From a virus, in IMG/VR virus record IMGVR_UViG_3300021371_000113, positions 1-21,976 of that record: a stretch of 21,976 nucleotides of DNA; one strand, 5' to 3'. The notes under the pieces are model-generated. The model did no database searches and was not told the DNA's origin. It was given only the letters and a program-made list of their open reading frames with translations. The translations under genes were made by a program, and so were the position numbers. Position 1 is the stretch's first letter; every line of letters begins with the position of its first letter. This document shows positions 1 to 6,500 of the stretch, piece by piece.

Positions 1-963
1 GGTATAGTCAGTAGCTGGATCAAGAAGAATACCATTCAGATAAACTTGAAGAGCCCCTGCAGTGTACGCAAGTGTATTTGAGTTGGCATCAGAGCCAGAG
101 AAAGATGTTGTAGAAGACGATACATCGTACTTAAACTCAGTAATAGATGCACCCGCATCAACGCTTGCACCACCACCGCCACCAGAAGATGCAATAGTTA
201 CACTATCGCCTGCGGCACTTGTAGTAAGAGTAACATTGCTACCTGCAACAAGAGTTAACGTATCATTTGCCTGATCTGCAACAACACTTCCTTGTCCAGA
301 AACAGCAATAGTGCCAAATGAGTTTCCTGCACTAGCAGAGTTAGTAATAGTTACAGTATCAGTACTAGCATCTGTAGTTACGCTAATACCACTGCCGCCC
401 ACAAGGGTAAGAGTGTCATTTGTGCTGTCTGCAGCTACAGTAGTTTGCCCAGATACAGCAATATTACCAAAAGCATTGGCCCCAGTGGCTGTATTGGTTA
501 TAGTAATTGTATCGGTACTTGCATTAGTAGTTATACCAATACCAGAACCCGCTGCGAACGTAAGGGTATCTGTAGTAGAGTCTGCAACTACATCAGTTTG
601 CCCAGATACAGCAAAAGTAGAAAAAAGATTTTGGCTGCCGCCTCCACCAGAAGAAGCAAAAGTTATACTGTCTCCAGAAGCGTTCGTAGTAATAGTCATA
701 TTACTGCCAGCAACAAGAGTAAGCGTATCTGTAGCACTATCCGCAACTACATCGCTTTGCCCCGACACAGAAATAGTTTTAAAAGTTTCGGTTACAGTCC
801 CAGATGTGCCGCCTATCTCTACAATGGCATCAGAACCATCATTTTTCTTGATAAACATTTTGCCATCATATGTATTGATAGCAACTTCACCCAGCTCTAA
901 ATCTGAGGTACTAGGAGTATTCCCCGAAACGGAAGACCGTTTGAGTTTAATTGTCTGTGCCAT
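1..963 (-). CDS. Tail fibre-like virion protein, 3' end outside window
   Basis: This is an open frame of 321 codons from ATG at 963 that reaches base 1 without a stop, so the C-terminus is missing. A strong Shine-Dalgarno (GGGGAG, 5 bases before ATG) fixes the start. The protein opens with MAQTIKLKRS and a short segment (GE.AIN...GKMFIKK) that closely resembles the N-terminus of the neighbouring 557-residue fibre protein; in phage fibres such a conserved N-terminus is usually the virion-attachment part. Residues about 58-265 are four tandem repeats of roughly 51-53 residues with the pattern F.TIAVSGQ..VVADS..DTLTLVAGS...TT.AS.DS.TI, two of them ending in glycine runs. The composition is very rich in Thr, Ser, Gly and Ala, as in beta-rich fibres. 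After the repeats comes LQVYLNGILLDPATDYT, a motif common in distal fibre segments. It is probably a structural fibre or fibre-associated protein; the receptor specificity cannot be read. Confidence 0.85.
   Translation of the reverse strand, partial: MAQTIKLKRSSVSGNTPSTSDLELGEVAINTYDGKMFIKKNDGSDAIVEIGGTSGTVTETFKTISVSGQSDVVADSATDTLTLVAGSNMTITTNASGDSITFASSGGGGSQNLFSTFAVSGQTDVVADSTTDTLTFAAGSGIGITTNASTDTITITNTATGANAFGNIAVSGQTTVAADSTNDTLTLVGGSGISVTTDASTDTVTITNSASAGNSFGTIAVSGQGSVVADQANDTLTLVAGSNVTLTTSAAGDSVTIASSGGGGGASVDAGASITEFKYDVSSSTTSFSGSDANSNTLAYTAGALQVYLNGILLDPATDYT
172..789 (-). repeat. Four in-frame 51-53 codon repeats in fibre gene
   Basis: Four degenerate tandem repeats have a period of about 153-159 bases, a multiple of three. 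On the minus strand the most constant part encodes AVSGQ followed by VVADS..DTLTL; on the plus strand the marker TTTGCCC or a variant recurs near 291, 444, 597 and 756. The protein units agree better than the DNA, so this is an old, selected protein repeat rather than a recent DNA duplication. Confidence 0.85.
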
Positions 964-1003
964 GTGGCTCCCCTAAGATTGCGTATATACGCTAGGATTT
1001 TTG
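964..1003 (-). other. 40-bp gap with 12-bp palindrome and strong RBS
   Basis: Between the two fibre genes lie a perfect 12-base palindrome (GCGTATATACGC, 981-992) and a strong Shine-Dalgarno. No promoter or T-tract terminator is visible. The palindrome could form a small hairpin just ahead of the ribosome binding site, but 12-base palindromes are expected a few times by chance in a window this size. Confidence 0.4.
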
Positions 1004-2677
1004 TTAGAAAGTGCCGCCGTCCAAAGTGTTTGCCCATGAAGCGACGCCCGAAGTATTCATACTAAGAACATAATCTGAAGCAGTAGCATTTCCAGAGGGC
1101 TTCACTAATCTTGTGTATCCTGCATTTGCAGCTGCCCCTATTAGTAAGTCACCTACCGCTGTTGCTGTGATACCCTTTATTCGTAGCGCATCTCCGCTAA
1201 TTTCTAAAGTTTTATCGTCATCATTTACAGAAAGAGTATTCCCAGATTTAGCAAGACCGTCTCCTGCTGTAATTTGCCCAGCACCAGAAAATTGAGATAC
1301 ATCTAATGCAGTAGTACCTAATGTCGGTTCTCCATTATGTGTAAATACAAAACCATTATCAGCATTAACACTGCCCTGCTCTACAAATACAAACGTACCT
1401 CCAGTTATCTCGGCAGCAGTGTCTGTATCAGTTGATCTGGTAATTACAAAAGGCGCTGCACCCGAACCTACAGTGGTAACAGTATAGATGCCGTTTTCAA
1501 ATGCATTGCTTTGATTTTTAACAAGAAGTCGATCATTTAGCGATAGATTTTGTCCATCAATACCAATTGCACCATTTGAAGATGCTGTAATAGTACCTGC
1601 ACCGTTACTGTAAGTGCCTGGAAGATTTCCAGTGGTTGCTGCTACTACTGATGCTTTAACATCTAGGGATTGAGCTATAGAATCTACATATTCTTTTGTT
1701 GCAAGAGAGTTTGTACCAAAACCAGCGCGATTCTTATACCCAGAAGGAACAGTAACTGTTGCCGTTCCATCCGGCGATAAAATTAAGGCGCCGTTCGAAT
1801 CAGTAGTAGAAATAGTATTTGCATCAATTCTAACATTATCTACATCTAGTTGAGTTCCAGATATTGTAGTAAAAGTTGCGGCAGCTGCAGTATTAGCACC
1901 TATTGTAGCGCCATCAATAGCACCTCCATCAATATCAGGAGTATTAATATCAGGTGAAGTAAGAGTCTTATTTGTAAGCGTCTGCGTAGCAGTATCAGAA
2001 ATAAGATTACTACCTGTTGCAGGAAGTACTAAAACATTAGAGGCGGAAGCACTATGAGGAGCAGCTTGTATTGTTTGAAAATGAGCATTAGAAGATTCAC
2101 AATAGAACTTGATCTTGGAAACATTTCCAGTTCCTGTTCTAATATCTATAAGGCCGTCTGAGATAGTAACGCCACCAGTTGAACCGTCTCCTTCTATAAT
2201 CATAGACTTGCCTGTAACAATCTTCTCAGCAGAGTTGGTTGTTACAAAAGTCATAAAGGTATTAGTACCTTCAGTGATTGTAAGAGCGGTGGCAGAGTTA
2301 TCTATAATCTTAAACTCAGTTGCTTGAGTTTCTAAATTTATTGTACCTGCATCAATATCTAAGTTTGCAGCAGCAACGATATCTACGTCGCCAGAGCCTG
2401 ATGTAATAGAGTTGGCTCCAATTGTAAGATTTGCTGTTTTAAGCTGATCGATTTTACTAGAGGCATCAACAAGTATTGCACTACTAGCAGTAAGAGTACC
2501 TGCGGTGTGATCGAGCATATCAACATATACTTTACCACCAATAGCAGTTACTGAGTTATCAGAAGGTTGTCCAATAAATAACTTATCACTAGCATCAGAG
2601 TACGCTAGCTCACCTGCTACAAGGGAAGAGGGAGCCGAAGTACTAGTACTGCGTTTGATTTTAATTGTTTGAGCCAT
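1004..2677 (-). CDS. Tail fibre / virion structural protein
   Basis: A complete 557-residue protein. ATG at 2677 has GGAG seven bases upstream. The N-terminus (MAQTIKIKRS, GELAYSDASDKLFIG) parallels that of the next fibre gene downstream. Residues about 60-330 are low-complexity and beta-rich, with the TATQTLTNKTLTSP motif seen in many phage fibres and a run of D-I-D-G-G-A type turns. Around residues 337-470 lies a recognisable fibre domain: LDVKASVVAAT, then LNDRLLVKNQ, NGIYTV, FVFVEQGS and NGFVFTHNG. This block recurs in many phage tail fibres. The C-terminal 90 residues (DGLAKSGNTLSV to WANTLDGGTF) resemble repeated fibre-shaft or tip elements. No chaperone-type autocleavage motif or lysin domain is visible. 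It lies in the fibre operon driven by the promoter at 3468-3496. The structural role is firm in general terms; whether it is a side fibre or an adaptor is not known. Confidence 0.85.
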   Translation of the reverse strand: MAQTIKIKRSTSTSAPSSLVAGELAYSDASDKLFIGQPSDNSVTAIGGKVYVDMLDHTAGTLTASSAILVDASSKIDQLKTANLTIGANSITSGSGDVDIVAAANLDIDAGTINLETQATEFKIIDNSATALTITEGTNTFMTFVTTNSAEKIVTGKSMIIEGDGSTGGVTISDGLIDIRTGTGNVSKIKFYCESSNAHFQTIQAAPHSASASNVLVLPATGSNLISDTATQTLTNKTLTSPDINTPDIDGGAIDGATIGANTAAAATFTTISGTQLDVDNVRIDANTISTTDSNGALILSPDGTATVTVPSGYKNRAGFGTNSLATKEYVDSIAQSLDVKASVVAATTGNLPGTYSNGAGTITASSNGAIGIDGQNLSLNDRLLVKNQSNAFENGIYTVTTVGSGAAPFVITRSTDTDTAAEITGGTFVFVEQGSVNADNGFVFTHNGEPTLGTTALDVSQFSGAGQITAGDGLAKSGNTLSVNDDDKTLEISGDALRIKGITATAVGDLLIGAAANAGYTRLVKPSGNATASDYVLSMNTSGVASWANTLDGGTF

Positions 2678-2696
2678 TTAAAACTCCAAAATAGCC

Positions 2697-3104
2697 TTAA
2701 AAGGCTCCTGCATCCACTGTATCAGAGTCATCTGAGATATTGCCTATCATTATAGGAACCCACTCAAATGTTCCGGAACTAGTTTCACGGTAAACTTTTA
2801 GTTGATCATCGTCTGTATCATACCAGGTATCGCCTTCGGATACGTTTGCACCCGTGGGGGCGCTATCAGAACGAAAATCTTGATCTGCAAGTTGTTTTAA
2901 TGCATCATAAACTGTAGTTGCACTGATTGTATTGTAGGGAGTAAAAGAAACATTTGTAGCGTCTACACTTATTGAAGGTAGTGCCACATTATTTACCGTT
3001 ACGCTGGTGTCTTCGGTAACAAGATCTATAGAAATACCGTTGGTATTATTTACAGTTATATCTGTTACTTCTTCTGTAATTGTAATGGAATTTACAACGC
3101 CCAT
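2697..3104 (-). CDS. Small tail/fibre-associated structural protein
   Basis: A 135-residue protein, highly acidic at the C-terminus. The N-terminal 60 residues are beta-strand-rich and full of V-T-V-N-N patterns. The second half holds YDALKQLADQDF, then SAPTGANVSEGDTWYDTDDDQLKVY and FEWVPI. This GDTWYDT...LKVY...W module is widespread in phage fibre and tail-tip proteins, where it forms a small domain often placed near attachment sites. It starts two bases after the stop of the upstream 113-residue gene, with only a weak ribosome binding site, so translation is probably coupled. No enzymatic motif is present. It could be a fibre-anchoring or collar protein; function is inferred from context only. 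Confidence 0.75.
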   Translation of the reverse strand: MGVVNSITITEEVTDITVNNTNGISIDLVTEDTSVTVNNVALPSISVDATNVSFTPYNTISATTVYDALKQLADQDFRSDSAPTGANVSEGDTWYDTDDDQLKVYRETSSGTFEWVPIMIGNISDDSDTVDAGAF

Positions 3105-3106
3105 GC

Positions 3107-3448
3107 TTATCTCGTTACTTCTTGGTTCAAGGTTACCTTTCCTTCAAGAAGGCGCTTAACAATTGCATCGCTACCTGTATGTATTTCTAGATCATAGTAG
3201 TATAAACCAGCTGTCATTGCGGTAGAAGTAGCGGCTGATAATTCCATTTTTACTTGTCCATTTGTAGGAGGAGTAAGAACAGTGCAAGTAAAGGTACCTG
3301 CTACGGCAGAATCTGTTTTAGTTGATCGCATTTGTGCCCTGGCTGAATAGCCAGTAAGATTTTTAGCGGATCCGGATTCTTTAACTGTAAGATCAATAGC
3401 AAAAGTTGATCCTTGGTCAATCACTAGGTCATAGTTAGCTGCGCTCAT
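3107..3448 (-). CDS. Small virion protein with BppU-N-like beta domain
   Basis: A 113-residue protein, first gene of the fibre operon. ATG at 3448 has GGAG seven bases upstream and lies only about 12 bases from the predicted transcription start. The sequence reads as one beta-sandwich: YDLVIDQGSTFAIDLTVK, then LTGYSARAQMR, a Ser/Thr-rich loop, GQVKMELSAATST, GLYYYDLEIHTG and RLLEGKVTLNQEVTR. This order (Q-G-x-T-F, L-T-G-Y-x-A-x-x-Q-x-R, Y-Y-D-L-E, G-x-V) is typical of small tail proteins whose fold resembles the N-terminal domain of receptor-binding baseplate proteins such as lactococcal BppU. In related phages it sits just before the fibre genes. A fibre-to-tail adaptor is the likely role, but it rests on pattern recognition, not a search. 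Confidence 0.75.
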   Translation of the reverse strand: MSAANYDLVIDQGSTFAIDLTVKESGSAKNLTGYSARAQMRSTKTDSAVAGTFTCTVLTPPTNGQVKMELSAATSTAMTAGLYYYDLEIHTGSDAIVKRLLEGKVTLNQEVTR

Positions 3449-3467
3449 TGAAATTCTCCATGATTAA

Positions 3468-3496
3468 ATTATAACAAAGGGGACATACGTAGTCAA
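3468..3496 (-). promoter_or_regulatory. Sigma-70 promoter P2 for fibre operon
   Basis: On the minus strand, TTGACT (3491-3496), a 17-base spacer and a perfect TATAAT (3468-3473). An A-rich tract lies directly upstream and a second TTGACC at 3513-3518. The predicted start falls near 3460, leaving a leader of roughly a dozen bases before the ATG at 3448. It shares its upstream block and a TCCCCT spacer element with the promoter at 15919-15947. Confidence 0.88.
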
Positions 3497-3528
3497 GAAT
3501 TATTTTTTTAAGGGTCAATCCTACCTTA

Positions 3529-6500
3529 TTACGATAAGTTTCCTATTCTAACCCTTAAATTTCCGCTAGAGTCTTTGATATCTATTCTATTATTCGTGCC
3601 GTCAAAAAACATGCTGGAAGCTGTAGAAGAGTTTGCTGAAATAGTTAGCTGCGCTGCATCTACACTACCTGTAGTTATCTTTCCTCCATTAACCGTAGTT
3701 GTGTTGTTATTAATTCTGTCAGCAGGATTGTAGGTGTTGGTGCCGTCATCAATGTCTCCGTCTGCCTGAAAAGTTACCAATCCTGAGAATCCTATTCCCG
3801 GAAGCACAGTTCCTATATCAACACTTTGACTACCTTGATACGTTGACTCTTCCACGGTGAATCTAACATACCAATATCTATTGGTGTTAGCAGCCACAAA
3901 TTCAGGTGCATCTTCATCCCAACCACTACTCTTTGAACCAAAAACTCCGGTTCCAAAGTTATAGCTACTAGCAGAAGGAGCACTAGGTTGTAATGTGGCA
4001 GAATTCTGATAGTATAAGAAACCACTCGCAGTTCTTGCTCCTGTCGCTCCATCCTCTTGAGTTTTAAGAGGGGATGTCCATGTTAAAGAAGTGTCTGTTC
4101 CGGTTGTCCCCTGTATACTAGCAAGAGTTCTTGACTCATATAAAGGATTACCATTTGTAGCTGGAGCAGCTGCACTCCACCCTGTCGGCGGAGTTATTGC
4201 TTGAGTTCCAAAATTATAAGAACCTCCAGTAGGTGTTGCTGGAGCAGAAGCACTTCTTTTAAATACAGAGAAAGCAAAAGTAGATAATCCATCCGACCCA
4301 TCTTCTACGAATTTCGCGGGTGTAGACCAAGTTACAGAGTTATCCGTTCCTGTATCTCCTGAAATCTGAAACTGTGTTCGAGAGGCATACATAATGTTAG
4401 ACCCACCAGGAGGTGAAACATTCCAGCCGCTAGGAGCTGTTAAAGTATTTGTACCAAAATTAAAGGAACCTCCAGTAGGAGTGCTAGGAACACTACTATC
4501 TCTTCTGAAAACAACAGCCTGAAAAGTTGATAGCCCCGTATCTCCGTCATTTAAAGCCAGTACAGGAGTTGACCACGTTAAACTACTATCAGTAGTTGTA
4601 CTTCCTGATACTGAAGCTGTTGTAAGTATCACATACTGAGGGTCAGTTCCAGATGTGGGAGCAACACTCCAACCAGTAGGAGGAGTAAGTGTATTATTAC
4701 TAAAATTAAAGGAGCCTCCAGTTACAGTTGTATTCAACAAACTCGTCGACGATCTCTTATATGCCGCTATTTGTGCTACACTAGTGGAGGGGCTTGCATC
4801 AATACCTGCTCGACCTTTTGTAAAGGTTTGAATTTTAGTATGTACAGTTTCTCTTCCTAGGCTGTCCGTTACTGTTATCTCAAATGTTATTGTTCCACTG
4901 TTCTGGGATAAAGCAGTAATAGAACCCAATGCATAGCTATTAGAGGTTGTTGCAGGGGTAGAGTCCCTAGTAACATTGCTAGTAGTTACGTTTGAAACTC
5001 TGAAAGAAGGCTTAGTATACGGGCTAGAATCATCATAGGCAATTAAAGTTCCTCCAATGTACACAATAATGGTAGTTCCTGTATTATCAAAGCTACTTGG
5101 AGTCCCGGCACTATTACAAGGTACTGTAACATTATCGTTGGTCATATTTACAGTTATTGCATCTTGTGCGCCGTCAGATATGCCTATTCTACCGTTAGAA
5201 GGGCTGGAGGGAAAGAAATCTGAAACAATTGATCTGGGAGCTGTAGAACTTGTTCGTCTTGATGGAGACAGTACGTTATATCTTAACCAGTAATAAAAAG
5301 TTTGCTGCCCCTCTCCAACAATAGGATCAGTAAAAAAGTTACTCTTAGATATACCAACTAACTTTGCATCGTCCCTATCATTAGTGCTAGATCTGTGTAT
5401 TTCTACACTATATGTAGCGGAGTTGAATGCCGGTATATTAGTCCATTGTAGCTCAATACCACCCCTATCATTTTGGGAAACACCATCTCCACTACCACTC
5501 ATATTCATAACGCTAGGAGCGCCTACAATAGCAAGAGTAGGGTCTGTATTTTTTATAACACCCTTTACTCTAGGAGATTCAACTAAGTAGGCATTATCAT
5601 CATGCTCTTCTGCAGTTACCTGAGTAGTACAGTCCTCGTTATAATTTAAATTCGTAACTCTATATAATTTATTAGACCATCCAAATCTTGGGTACGTTAT
5701 CCTAATTATATTACCTGCAACTAAAAGTAGCCCTTTAGGACCTATCTCAAAATTTACTTTCAAGCTTGAGCGAGAGTTCAGCAAATACTGCTTTGCATTT
5801 ACCCTAGCATTAAAATAGTTTGTTACAGAGGGAGTTCTTATGCTTCCTTTCTTAGGAACCATTCTGTCTTCTTTTAAGTAGTTAGAGTCGAAGAGGCTTA
5901 TAGATCTACTTTCAAATCTATTTTGAGGGTCTACTATGCTCAGGTCTACTTGATTAAAAGTTCCTTTTTGACCTTTATCCTCAATAGCAATAGACCCAAT
6001 AATATCCTCATCTGATATATCTTCCGCAACATAATCGACTCCATCGACAGTGATAGTGCTGGGGGGAATGGAAGATCCTTTTACGCCTAAAGAATACTTA
6101 CCGTTAGAATATCGCAGCATTCCGTTAAAGTGCCCCAACATACTATTGATATTTTCAAATATAGGAGTCGAAGTATTTAATACTGTATTAGTTTGATGTC
6201 TAGTAACATGTCTTTGATTTTGGGCCTCCCAACCAAGATATCGCCAATATTTAACATCATCAGAATCATATAAGCTATATCCTGAGTTATAAGTATCTTC
6301 ATTTATAAAGGTCTTAACGACAGGATTACCTTCAAAAGTTGCTCTAGCAGAAGAGACATCTACAGGCAGGCTTGCATTACCAGTGCCACTGACTTTAGTG
6401 ATATTGAAAGAAGTTACACTACTTGTAGTAGAAGGAGTGCTACCTACTGTGCCGTCGCCGGACTTCTGATGTAATCCTCCTAGATAATAATATAAATCTC

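Noticed and set aside
311-976. Long plus-strand open frames opposite the fibre genes (for example 311-976 and 62-274)
   Set aside because: They lie antisense to a minus-strand repeat gene with a strong RBS, have low-complexity translations that mirror the repeats, and no RBS or partner genes; they are shadows.
981-992. Perfect 12-base palindrome GCGTATATACGC as an operator
   Set aside because: Several 12-base palindromes are expected by chance in 22 kb, and no promoter overlaps it. Kept only as a note in the gap annotation.
1-2677. Diversity-generating retroelement acting on the fibre genes
   Set aside because: No reverse transcriptase, template repeat or adenine-biased variable copy is visible; the repeats are ordinary in-frame protein repeats.
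2693-2706. Possible terminator hairpin (AGCC...GGCT) at the end of the 135-residue gene
   Set aside because: Short 5-6 bp stem overlapping the stop codon, with only ATTTT after it; too weak beside the two clear terminators.
3497-3528. Terminator after the tail tip gene
   Set aside because: The A-rich tract on the minus strand is not preceded by a stable stem and there is no U run; it reads better as the upstream element of the promoter.
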